Shown in pieces: positions 1 through 6,487 of a stretch of 6,728 bases of DNA (within the stretch, counting starts at the first letter, position 1; every line of letters begins with the position of its first letter). The notes under the pieces were generated by a model. That model was not told where the DNA came from, ran no database searches, and worked only from the letters and a program-made list of their open reading frames with translations. The translations under genes were made by a program, and so were the position numbers. Location of the stretch: assembly GCA_031256525.1 (NCBI GenBank), contig JAIRQK010000164.1:1-6728 (forward strand), given 5' to 3'. The stretch is from Campylobacteraceae bacterium (GTDB taxonomy: Bacteria; Campylobacterota; Campylobacteria; Campylobacterales; Campylobacteraceae).

Positions 1-1
1 G

Positions 2-994
2 AGTATTGTAATAAGTAATGGCGGGAAATTAGTAGAGCAGATACAAAGAGATGGCGGAATACATATAAAATATAATATTTGTTCAAAAAATCCACTTTCA
101 GCAGTTTTTAGGATTTTTGGTTTAAGGAAGATAGTAAAAAAAATAAAACCAGACATTTTGCATGTAAGAAGTAGAGTTCCAGCTTGGCTTGTGAATTTTG
201 CGAACAAATCTTTGCGTATAAAAGTCGTTTCGACAGTTCATGGATTTAATAGTGTTGGATATTATAGTAAAATTATGCAAGAAGCCGATGAGGTAATTTG
301 TGTAAGCAATGCAATAAAAGAGTATATCATTAAAAATTATCAGACAGAAGAGAGAAAAATAACAGTTATTCCAAGAGGCATTGATACGCAAAAATTTAAT
401 AAAAACAGTCTTGATATAAATTTTATTGAAAATTTTAAAAAAGAGTTTGATTTGGAAAACTCATTTATCGTAACAAGCGTTGGCAGGGTAACACAACTTA
501 AAGGTTATGAGGATTTTATTGGGGCAGTTGCGATTTTAAAAAAAAGTATATCAAATATAAAAGGAGTAATTGTTGGAGGCGTGAGAGAGGATAAAATGAA
601 GTATTTTGAGAGTTTAAAGCAAAAAGTTAATGAGCTAAAGTTAGACTCAAATATAAAATTTGCCCTTTCGCAAACAAAAGTTGCTGAAATTTATAGCTTG
701 AGTGATGTTGTAGTTAGTAGTTCAAAAAAACCAGAATCCTTTGGAAGGAGCGTTGCTGAAGCAATCTCTCTTAATGCCCCAGTAGTTGCAACAAATCACG
801 GCGGAGTAAAAGATATTATTATTGAAGGCGAAAATGGATATTTGTCTGAAGTAGATAATATCAATCTTTTAGCTCAAACTATTTTAAAAGCAAGTAAACT
901 TAAGTTTAATGGACTAAAATATATTGAAGAGAATTTTTCGCTTGAACAGATGGTTGAAAAGACAATTTATGTATACAAGAAAGTGCTTAAATGA
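2..994 (+). CDS. GT4-family glycosyltransferase, 5' end outside the window
   Basis: This is the C-terminal part of a GT-B fold retaining glycosyltransferase (family GT4, Pfam Glycos_transf_1 type). Such enzymes act at the cytoplasmic face of the inner membrane and move a sugar from a nucleotide donor to a growing glycan. The frame is open from base 2 with no stop, so the TTG at 158 is not a convincing start and the true start lies upstream. Of 330 visible codons, about 1-110 are the end of the acceptor-side domain (STVHGF near 76, ADEVICVS near 95, IPRGID near 123). The donor domain follows, with a VGRVTQLKGYEDF block near 160 and the EX7E motif (PESFGRSVAEA, Glu245 and Glu253 in visible numbering), then a conserved NHGGVKD. 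The stop overlaps the next start by 4 bases (ATGA), implying translational coupling. Donor and acceptor cannot be read from the sequence. The family call is firm. Confidence 0.9.
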   Translation, partial: SIVISNGGKLVEQIQRDGGIHIKYNICSKNPLSAVFRIFGLRKIVKKIKPDILHVRSRVPAWLVNFANKSLRIKVVSTVHGFNSVGYYSKIMQEADEVICVSNAIKEYIIKNYQTEERKITVIPRGIDTQKFNKNSLDINFIENFKKEFDLENSFIVTSVGRVTQLKGYEDFIGAVAILKKSISNIKGVIVGGVREDKMKYFESLKQKVNELKLDSNIKFALSQTKVAEIYSLSDVVVSSSKKPESFGRSVAEAISLNAPVVATNHGGVKDIIIEGENGYLSEVDNINLLAQTILKASKLKFNGLKYIEENFSLEQMVEKTIYVYKKVLK

Positions 995-1971
995 ACAGAA
1001 AAAACATACTTATAATAAGATTTAGTGCTCTTGGGGATTTGGTTACATTTGAGCCTATGTTTAGGCTTATTAGAGAATCTTTTAAAGACGCAAATATTAT
1101 ATTTTTAACAAGTAAACTCGGAGAGAGTTTATATAAAGATATAAATTATTTTGATAGGCTCATTGTATGTAAAGGCGTAGTAGACCAAATCAAGGCTTTA
1201 AAAGAGAATAAATTTGAGATAATTTTTAATCTTCAATGCACGAAAAAAAGCCATTATGTAACACTTTTTTTAAATAAAAAGATATTGATAAATAGAGATT
1301 CTAACCTTTTTCAAAAGATTTTTGGTTTTAAAAGAAGGGCGAAAAGTTTTGAAACTATGTTGCTTGAGTCTGAAGTATAACAAGAAAAAATAAAAGAATA
1401 TCACGATAAAAATCTTTTTACAATAAAGATGCCTGCAGAGAAAATTGAGCTTTTTGAGAATGGAAAAATAGTAGCAATTTCAACTGGTTCAAGCAAAAGA
1501 TGGTTAAGCAAAAGATGGGGAGTTGAAAGTTATAATAGACTTGTAATAATGTTGGTAGAAAAAGAGTGCAATGTAGTTCTTGTCGGTGATGAACTTAGCA
1601 TCAGAGATGGAGAGCTCATTGAGAGTCAAAACTCTTCACATATAAAGAATTTTATAAATAAAACAGGATTGAATGAGTTGAAAAATATCCTAAAAAGTGT
1701 TGATTTATTTGTTGGAAATGATAGTGGTCCAGCACATATTGCTGCGTCAGTTGGGACAGATACTGTCACTATTTTTGGTTCAACAAGTGTCAAACATTGT
1801 GTCAAAAATTTTATGTACATAGGTGAGCATATATCTATTGCTCCAAAAAATTTAGAGTGTTGTCCGTGCTACAGATCATCTTGCCCAAAAAGTGGCAATG
1901 AACATATGAAATGTATGAAAAGCATTAGCGTGGAGAATGTTTTTAGTGAAATTGTAAAAATATTAGGTTAA
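991..1971 (+). pseudogene. GT9 heptosyltransferase-like gene interrupted by an in-frame TAA
   Basis: Read through one stop, this is a 326-codon GT9 (Glyco_transf_9, WaaC/WaaF/WaaQ-like) protein of normal family length. These enzymes transfer heptose from an ADP-heptose donor to the LPS inner core on the cytoplasmic side of the inner membrane. The N-terminal half has the signature ILIIRFSALGDLV (residues 6-18). The C-terminal half has RWLSKRW (about 170), the donor-site motif GNDSGPAH (242-249), TIFGST, and a Cys-rich tail (CCPCYRSSCP, then KCMKSI) common in GT9 proteins. A TAA at 1378-1380 replaces codon 130, and the same frame continues open on both sides, so this is a nonsense change and not a frameshift. 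Without readthrough the products are a 129-residue N-terminal piece lacking the donor domain and, at best, a 180-residue piece from ATG 1429, which has no good ribosome binding site. The start is fixed by the ATGA overlap with the upstream gene. The acceptor and exact Waa type are undetermined. Confidence 0.85.
1378..1380 (+). other. In-frame premature TAA in the GT9 gene
   Basis: The codons around this site read GAA GTA TAA CAA GAA AAA. The frame of the ATG at 991 stays open from here to the normal end at 1971. One base change from AAA, CAA, GAA, TCA or TTA would explain it. Confidence 0.85.
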
Positions 1972-1979
1972 ACATAAAA

Positions 1980-3038
1980 ATGAGCAAACAAAAGATAAGA
2001 GTTAAAGTTATTAGCAAACTTGATGAAGCATGTTGGATTAGACAGTTTCCATCACAAATTCCAATTTGGGGAGATTGCAAGTTTATTTTTGATACAAATG
2101 AAGAAAATTACGACTGGGTGGTTGTTTATGATGATTTATCAAGAATTAAAGATGAGAGATTTAGTAAACGCACAGAAAAACTTACATGCAGAAAAGATCA
2201 CTCTCTTTTAGTTACTACTGAGCCACCAAGTATAAAATCTTATGGGAAATCTTATGTTGAGCAATTTGGGTATGTTTTGACTTCGCATGAAGATTGGGCG
2301 TTAAAGCACCCAGAAACAATATTTTCTCAACCAGCACTTATGTGGTTCTATGGATTTGGATGGCATGATGGAATAGCAAGAAAGTATGATGATATACTCA
2401 AAGATAAACATATAAAAACAGAAGAAATTAGCACTGTTTGCTCATCCAAACAACAAAAACATACATTGCATAATTTAAGATATAAGTTTACATGTGAGCT
2501 TAAAAAATTAATTCCAGAAATTGATATGTATGGTCATGGCGTAAAAGAGATAAGTGATAAAGCTGATGCACTTGATAACTATAAATATCATATAGCAATA
2601 GAAAACTATAGTGGTAAAAATCACTGGACAGAGAAACTATCAGATCCATTTTTGGGACTTTGTCTGCCATTTTATTACGGTGCAACGAATGTTGAAGACT
2701 ATTTTCCAAAAGATAGTTTTATAGAGATTGATATTTATGATGTTGAGAAATCAGCAAAAATCATAAAAGAGGCAATTAAAAACAATGAGTATGAAAAAAG
2801 GTTAGAACAGATAAAACAAGCACAAGAGTTAGTGTTAAATAGATATAATTTTTTTGCAACGGTAGCAAAAATTATAGAAGAAAAAAATGATAAAGTCTCT
2901 GCAAATAAAAAAGCAAATGGCGTTATAAGTTCACGTCGTGTTCTTATGACAAAATCCTTGAAAAACTTTTTGATACACGGTTATGAGAAAATTAAACTGG
3001 GCATCATAAGAAGAAAAATGGGTAACACAAACACATGA
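1980..3038 (+). CDS. GT10-family (alpha-1,3/4-fucosyltransferase-like) glycosyltransferase
   Basis: This 352-residue protein resembles family GT10, known from Helicobacter pylori FutA/FutB, which transfers L-fucose from GDP-fucose to N-acetylglucosamine in surface glycans. The diagnostic donor-site block lies at residues 201-225 and includes YKYHIAIEN, then WTEKLSDPF, with Glu208-Asn209 and Thr217-Glu218-Lys219 matching the family's ENS...TEK pattern. It is followed by PFYYGA and YFPKDSFIEI (to about 250). An EPPS motif near 81 and YGHGVKE near 184 also fit. No signal peptide or membrane helix is seen. The last 45 residues are basic and could be a peripheral membrane anchor, as proposed for H. 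pylori enzymes (inference). Heptad repeats typical of some H. pylori FucTs are not evident. The gene starts 8 bases after the GT9 gene with no strong Shine-Dalgarno and overlaps the GT2 gene by 4 bases. Fucose specificity is a family-level guess; another deoxysugar donor is possible. Confidence 0.87.
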   Translation: MSKQKIRVKVISKLDEACWIRQFPSQIPIWGDCKFIFDTNEENYDWVVVYDDLSRIKDERFSKRTEKLTCRKDHSLLVTTEPPSIKSYGKSYVEQFGYVLTSHEDWALKHPETIFSQPALMWFYGFGWHDGIARKYDDILKDKHIKTEEISTVCSSKQQKHTLHNLRYKFTCELKKLIPEIDMYGHGVKEISDKADALDNYKYHIAIENYSGKNHWTEKLSDPFLGLCLPFYYGATNVEDYFPKDSFIEIDIYDVEKSAKIIKEAIKNNEYEKRLEQIKQAQELVLNRYNFFATVAKIIEEKNDKVSANKKANGVISSRRVLMTKSLKNFLIHGYEKIKLGIIRRKMGNTNT

Positions 3039-4039
3039 TAGGCGTTATCGTAGTTTTTTATAATGCCCAGAAATATGCAAAAGTTTGTTTAGAGTCGATA
3101 GAAAATCAAACATTTAAAGATTTTAAATGTATATGTATTGATGATAAATCAACCGATAAAACTTTTGATATTCTAAAAACTTTTGTAGATAAAGATAGTA
3201 GATTTATATCTATTCAAAATGAGAAAAATTATGGTTCTGCTTCGCATTCAAGAAATGTAGGGCTTGAAAATATAAAAGATTGCGACTATTTTATATTTGT
3301 AGATGGGGACGATATTTTACACTTTCAAGCTCTGGAAGTTGCGTACGAAACCATTTTGAAAACTAAAGCCGATTTTGTCTCATACGAACTGCATAAATTT
3401 GAGAATGAGAGCTTGGCACAACCTGAAAAAATTGATAAAGCAAATTTGAAATTTGAAGTATATAGCGAACCATTTAAGCTATTTTTGACCAAGTCAAAAG
3501 ATTATGCAAGAGCTAATGCGACCAATAAATTATACTCTTATGAAAAGTATAAAAAGTTTAGATTTTGCGAGGATATTTTTTATGAAGATGACTATATGTA
3601 CACTTTACAAGTTTTATCTATTTCATCTTTGCATGCAAGAATTTTAGAACCACCACTCTATTTTTATAGAAAGCACGATTTGAGCATCACAAGCACATTA
3701 AAGTCTGAGCGCTATTTGCAAGATGCGATAAATAGAATAAAACATACGTACGATTATTTTATAAAAGAAGATAATATTTCAAAAGATGTAGATGAGATAT
3801 TTAAAAAACGTATGATGAATGATGTTTATAGAATGATAATTAGTAAAACACTAAGAAAGACAAAAGATGAAGACTTATTTGTTAAATTGGTGTCTATAGC
3901 TCAAAATGCAATTAAAGAGCTTTTGGAATTAAAAGTGATTGAGTTGAGATATTTGAGTTTTTTTAGACGGTTTATACTGAAACAATTTGTATACGGAAAT
4001 GTAAAGATTGCAAGCTGTTTGGTAAAAATTTTTGGATAG
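3035..4039 (+). CDS. GT2-family glycosyltransferase
   Basis: This 334-residue GT-A fold glycosyltransferase (Glycos_transf_2 type) would be an inverting enzyme that adds a sugar to the surface glycan made by this operon. Its N-terminal domain (1-110) has the expected order: IGVIVVFYNAQKY (2-14), nucleotide-binding CIDDKSTD (34-41), SRNVGLEN (72-79) and the metal-binding DXD-type motif FVDGDD (88-93). Downstream, FCEDIFYEDDYMY (177-189) probably holds the catalytic-base acidic residues, and YFYRKHDLSIT (209-219) resembles the tail found in many LPS and capsule GT2 enzymes. The remaining 110 residues are Lys/Leu-rich and probably helical. No membrane helix is seen, so it is likely cytoplasmic or peripheral. 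The start codon overlaps the GT10 stop (ATGA), which supports co-translation. It is the last gene of the glycan operon before a 159-base gap. Sugar and acceptor are unknown. Confidence 0.9.
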   Translation: MIGVIVVFYNAQKYAKVCLESIENQTFKDFKCICIDDKSTDKTFDILKTFVDKDSRFISIQNEKNYGSASHSRNVGLENIKDCDYFIFVDGDDILHFQALEVAYETILKTKADFVSYELHKFENESLAQPEKIDKANLKFEVYSEPFKLFLTKSKDYARANATNKLYSYEKYKKFRFCEDIFYEDDYMYTLQVLSISSLHARILEPPLYFYRKHDLSITSTLKSERYLQDAINRIKHTYDYFIKEDNISKDVDEIFKKRMMNDVYRMIISKTLRKTKDEDLFVKLVSIAQNAIKELLELKVIELRYLSFFRRFILKQFVYGNVKIASCLVKIFG

Positions 4040-4041
4040 AT

Positions 4042-4080
4042 ACTAAAACAAAAATGTGATAGAAGTAGAAAAGTTTTAGT
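4042..4080 (+). repeat. 8-bp inverted repeat after the glycan operon
   Basis: ACTAAAAC at 4042-4049 is the exact reverse complement of GTTTTAGT at 4073-4080, giving an 8-bp stem with a 23-base loop just after the GT2 stop. The stem is AT-rich and no T-run follows, so it is at most a weak terminator or mRNA-end hairpin and could be chance in this composition. Confidence 0.3.
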
Positions 4081-4115
4081 TGAGAAATAGGCAAAAGTTT
4101 AAAATCAAAAAATTT

Positions 4116-4124
4116 TGTTAGAAT
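4116..4124 (+). promoter_or_regulatory. Candidate extended -10 (distal) before the PDC-sensor gene
   Basis: TGTTAGAAT is an extended -10 element (TG, one base, TAGAAT) lying in a T/A-rich tract 75 bases upstream of the ATG at 4199. Campylobacterota housekeeping promoters typically have a good -10 and little conserved -35, which fits here. It would give a leader of about 65-70 bases. The call rests on motif alone. Confidence 0.4.
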
Positions 4125-4159
4125 TATGTAATTTTAATAAAAAGTTCGGATAAAATAAT

Positions 4160-4165
4160 TATAAT
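4160..4165 (+). promoter_or_regulatory. Candidate -10 box TATAAT (proximal) before the PDC-sensor gene
   Basis: A perfect TATAAT hexamer sits 33 bases before the ATG at 4199, which would give a leader of roughly 25-28 bases ending in a strong ribosome binding site. No recognisable -35 occurs 17 bases upstream. It is one of two candidate start regions for the PDC-sensor/hisH/hisA unit; AT-rich sequence makes chance matches common. Confidence 0.45.
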
Positions 4166-4188
4166 AAAAAATTTGAAAAATAGTTTGC

Positions 4189-4194
4189 AGGGGG
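4189..4194 (+). promoter_or_regulatory. Strong Shine-Dalgarno fixing the start of the PDC-sensor gene
   Basis: AGGGGG lies four bases before the ATG at 4199. It is the clearest ribosome binding site in the window and stands out in an AT-rich gap. It fixes the start codon and suggests this gene is translated independently, unlike the overlapping genes around it. Confidence 0.75.
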
Positions 4195-4198
4195 CAAA

Positions 4199-5119
4199 AT
4201 GAATGTAAAAGAGATAGAACAGTTTTCGCAGATAAGATATCAAGCAAGAGCATATCTCTGTTATCTATTTACAAGAAATATGCCAAGTGGATTGCCAAGT
4301 CCAAATATAGAGAGTATTAGAAAACTTTTAGATAAAATTGCCCATGAAGTAGATGATTTTGATGCTCTTTATATACTTGATAAAAACGGCGTTCAAATGT
4401 TTGACAATATTGCTAAAAGAGATATTTTTAAAATCGGCAAAGATAAGGATAGAAGCGACAAATCATATTATTACAGAGCTGTTAAAGAGGGAAGATGTGT
4501 TTTAAGCGACCCTTATCCGTCAAGTTTGACTAATGACTTGTGTGTTACGGCAGGATTTCCTGTGTATGACGATAAAAGAGAGCTACACTATGTTGTTTGT
4601 ATAGATATCTCTTTAACAAACATTTTAAAGATAGCTAGACCAAGTCCAGCAGTCCAAATTTTTGAAAACTTTACAAAATTTATCTATGTGCTTTTTTCAA
4701 TAGCGCTTTTATTGATATCTTCGGTAATGTTTTTTTATGGTGTTGAGACTTTTCTACATAATGGTATGAATTTAACCAAAATAAATATTGAAGAGATGTT
4801 TAAGGCAACCATTCTTTTAACTCTCTCTCTTGCTATTTTTGACTTAGTAAAAACAATATTTGAAGAGGAAGTTTTAGGACAGAGTAAAAAAAGTATGAAT
4901 GCTGGTGTACACAAAACTATGGTGAGATTTTTGGGTTCGATTATTATTGCTCTTGCCATTGAAGCCTTGATGTTGGTATTTAAATTTGCACTTATAAATC
5001 CAGAAAATATAATATATGCAGTCTATTTAGTTGTTGGCGTAACACTTCTTTTGATAGGGTTGTCTGTTTATTTAAGAACTATAAAATTAAATGGCGATAG
5101 AGATGATAGCGCTTATTGA
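4199..5119 (+). CDS. PDC/Cache-sensor domain membrane protein with four C-terminal helices
   Basis: This 306-residue protein has an N-terminal PDC (Cache-like) ligand-sensing domain at about 35-145. The domain shows DALYILDKNGVQ (55-66), then RSDKSYYYRAV (85-95), LSDPYPSSLTNDLCVTAGFPVYD (102-124) in the usual Cache order, and VVCIDISL (132-139). Four hydrophobic segments follow at about 161-183, 203-221, 243-265 and 271-292. Two features are odd. There is no N-terminal membrane helix or signal peptide, so the sensor domain is predicted to be cytoplasmic rather than periplasmic. There is also no kinase, cyclase, HAMP or chemotaxis signalling domain. Ligand and output are unknown. Similar PDC-sensor proteins occur in Campylobacterota, some of them, from memory, annotated vaguely as general glycosylation pathway proteins. 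The start is fixed by the AGGGGG site. The 3' end overlaps hisH, implying coupled expression. Confidence 0.85.
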   Translation: MNVKEIEQFSQIRYQARAYLCYLFTRNMPSGLPSPNIESIRKLLDKIAHEVDDFDALYILDKNGVQMFDNIAKRDIFKIGKDKDRSDKSYYYRAVKEGRCVLSDPYPSSLTNDLCVTAGFPVYDDKRELHYVVCIDISLTNILKIARPSPAVQIFENFTKFIYVLFSIALLLISSVMFFYGVETFLHNGMNLTKINIEEMFKATILLTLSLAIFDLVKTIFEEEVLGQSKKSMNAGVHKTMVRFLGSIIIALAIEALMLVFKFALINPENIIYAVYLVVGVTLLLIGLSVYLRTIKLNGDRDDSAY

Positions 5120-5714
5120 TTATAATATGGGAAATCTAAGAAGTGTTGTAAACGCTTTTGATGTTATTGGAGAAAAAGTTGATATTGTAAAAGATCCAGA
5201 TCTTTTACAAAACTACCAAAAAGCGGTACTTCCCGGAGTTGGAGCTTTTGGTGATGCTATGAAATATCTAAAACAAAACGGAATGGATGAAGCTATAAAA
5301 GAGTTTACAAAAGAAAAATAATCATTGCTTGGAATCTGTCTTGGTATGCAACTTTTATTTGAAAAAAGCGAAGAGTTTGGTAACAATAAAGGACTTGGAT
5401 TAATTGATGGAGAGGTTGTTTTGTTTGATAAGAAAAAATTTGAAAAACCTCTAAAAGTTCCTCATATGGGCTGGAATGCTTTGCATATAAAAAAAGATAG
5501 TAAACTTTTGAAAGATATAGAAAATGGTACTTATCTCTATTTTGTGCATAGTTTTCACGCAAAAACAGATGATAAAAATGTGATAGGAACTGCATTTTAC
5601 GGATATGAGTTTGCAAGTATGGTTGAAAAAGATAATATATTTGGATTTCAACCTCACCCTGAAAAGTCCCATAAAGATGGGCTTAAAATATTAAAAAATT
5701 TTGTAGAGTTATAA
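5103..5714 (+). pseudogene. hisH: hisH, glutamine amidotransferase subunit of IGP synthase, interrupted by an in-frame TAA
   Basis: HisH is the class I glutaminase that supplies ammonia to HisF for making imidazole glycerol phosphate and AICAR in histidine biosynthesis (cytoplasm). Read through one stop it is 203 codons, the normal family length. Visible motifs are MIALIDYNMGNLRS at the start, oxyanion strand PGVGAFG (44-50), nucleophile elbow LGICLGMQ with Cys79, VPHMGWN (about 120-126), and the His185/Glu187 pair in FQPHPEKSH. A TAA at codon 73 (5319-5321) separates the oxyanion strand from the catalytic Cys. The frame is otherwise open, so this is nonsense and not a frameshift. The 72-residue N-terminal fragment cannot be catalytic; a C-terminal piece could start at TTG 5325 (129 residues). 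The start at 5103 matches where the family begins; ATG 5091 is an in-frame alternative. Both overlap the upstream gene (17 or 29 bases). hisA follows 2 bases later, marking this as biosynthetic HisH rather than a paralogue from a sugar-modification cluster. Confidence 0.88.
5319..5321 (+). other. In-frame premature TAA in hisH
   Basis: The codons read GAA AAA TAA TCA TTG CTT GGA, just before the conserved LGICLGMQ block. The residue here is variable in the family and a Lys (AAA) would be unremarkable, so a single A-to-T change is a simple origin; Glu or Gln codons are equally one base away. The frame continues to the normal C-terminus at 5714. Confidence 0.87.
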
Positions 5715-5716
5715 AA

Positions 5717-6436
5717 ATGGAAATACTACCTGCTATTGATTTAAAAGATGGTTTTGCTGTAAGGCTAAATAAAGGACTTATGAATAGTGCAAAAATATAT
5801 TCGCAAAAACCTTGGGAACTTGCACAAAAGTTTGAAGATTTTGGTGCGAAATGGCTTCATTTGGTTGATTTAAATGGTGCGTTTGCTGGAGAACCAAAAA
5901 ATGTTGAAGTTATTAAAAAAATTATAAAACACACAAAACTACAAGTTGAACTTGGTGGTGGCATAAGAGACGAAGATACTATAAAAAGATATATTGATTT
6001 AGGAATCGATAGAGTTATTCTTGGTTCAGTTGCTCAAAAAAATCCAGAATTTGTAAAATCAATGGCAAAAAAATATAGAGTTGTTGTTGGAATTGATGCA
6101 ATTGATAGCTATGTCGCAGTTGAAGGGTGGGCTCAAACTTCAAATATTGAAGCAACCGCTTTAGCAAAAGAGTATGCAAATGCTGGAGTTGAAGCTATAA
6201 TTTGCACAGATGTAAATAAAGACGGAATGCTTTGTGGTGTAAATGTTGATTTTACTCTTGGCATTGCAAATGCTGGCAATATCCCAACTATCGCAAGTGG
6301 TGGCGTTAGGGATATTGAAGATATAAAACTTCTTGTAAAAACAAAAAAAGTTGCTGGAGTTATAGTAGGGAAGGCTTATTATGAAGGCACGATAGACCTT
6401 AAAGAGGCATTTGAAGTTTCAAATAAAGTCTTATAA
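5717..6436 (+). CDS. hisA: HisA, phosphoribosylformimino-5-aminoimidazole carboxamide ribotide (ProFAR) isomerase
   Basis: HisA is the (beta-alpha)8-barrel isomerase that converts ProFAR to PRFAR, the substrate of HisH-HisF, by an Amadori rearrangement in the cytoplasm. The 239 residues match the family length. It opens [12 protein letters not shown] with catalytic base Asp8. The catalytic acid Asp127 is in VVVGIDAID, and Thr164-Asp165 is in CTDVNKDGM. The phosphate-binding loops are LGGGIRD (79-85) and ASGGVRD (193-199). The two loop regions, each followed by a helix and a VILGS or VIVGK strand, show the ancient half-barrel duplication shared with HisF. No lesion is seen. The gene begins 2 bases after hisH with no distinct Shine-Dalgarno, so its translation probably depends on ribosomes from hisH. 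The stop inside hisH could therefore reduce hisA expression (inference). HisA rather than HisF is indicated by the PAIDLKDG start and LGGGIRD; PriA-type dual specificity is not expected outside Actinobacteria. Confidence 0.96.
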   Translation: MEILPAIDLKDGFAVRLNKGLMNSAKIYSQKPWELAQKFEDFGAKWLHLVDLNGAFAGEPKNVEVIKKIIKHTKLQVELGGGIRDEDTIKRYIDLGIDRVILGSVAQKNPEFVKSMAKKYRVVVGIDAIDSYVAVEGWAQTSNIEATALAKEYANAGVEAIICTDVNKDGMLCGVNVDFTLGIANAGNIPTIASGGVRDIEDIKLLVKTKKVAGVIVGKAYYEGTIDLKEAFEVSNKVL

Positions 6437-6449
6437 AGAGTAAATATAG

Positions 6450-6455
6450 TAAAAT
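6450..6455 (+). promoter_or_regulatory. Candidate -10 box TAAAAT before prmA
   Basis: TATAGTAAAAT lies in the 51-base gap after hisA, 32 bases before the prmA ATG. It resembles the TAnAAT-type -10 of Campylobacterota housekeeping promoters; no -35 is evident. It would let prmA be expressed apart from the his genes, though read-through from hisA is also possible. Confidence 0.4.
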
Positions 6456-6487
6456 CACAAATTTTATATAAAAAGTTTAGGCGATAA

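Noticed and set aside
158..160. TTG at 158 as the start of the first glycosyltransferase.
   Set aside because: The frame is open and protein-like from base 2, and starting at 158 would remove part of the N-terminal domain; the gene is simply cut by the window edge.
136..730. Runs of 7-8 A residues in the GT4 gene (136-143, 538-545, 724-730) as slippage switches.
   Set aside because: Similar A-runs occur across the window, including in hisA and the sensor gene, as expected from AT-rich Lys codons. All these frames are intact at the runs.
1491..1518. A 13-bp direct repeat (AAGCAAAAGATGG at 1491-1503 and 1506-1518) encoding SKRW twice, possibly a small tandem duplication.
   Set aside because: GT9 proteins normally carry a G-S-x-x-RW-x-x-KRW-type segment here, so the repeat is explained by conserved protein sequence and not by a recent duplication.
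4042..4080. The inverted repeat as a rho-independent terminator.
   Set aside because: The stem is short and AT-rich, the loop is 23 bases and no T-tract follows, so it is listed only as a low-confidence repeat.
4189..4194. A G-run as a possible phase-variable homopolymer tract.
   Set aside because: It is only five G residues and sits exactly where a Shine-Dalgarno should be; phase-variable tracts in this phylum are usually longer and inside or near the coding start.
1378..5321. A genetic code in which TAA is read as sense.
   Set aside because: TAA closes the GT9 gene, hisH and hisA at the expected family lengths, and no other gene here contains an in-frame TAA.
5305..5672. Minus-strand open frames opposite hisH, and others opposite the GT, sensor and prmA genes.
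   Set aside because: They encode low-complexity Phe/Tyr/Leu/Ile-rich peptides typical of the antisense of AT-rich genes, with no recognisable motifs and with conserved genes opposite.
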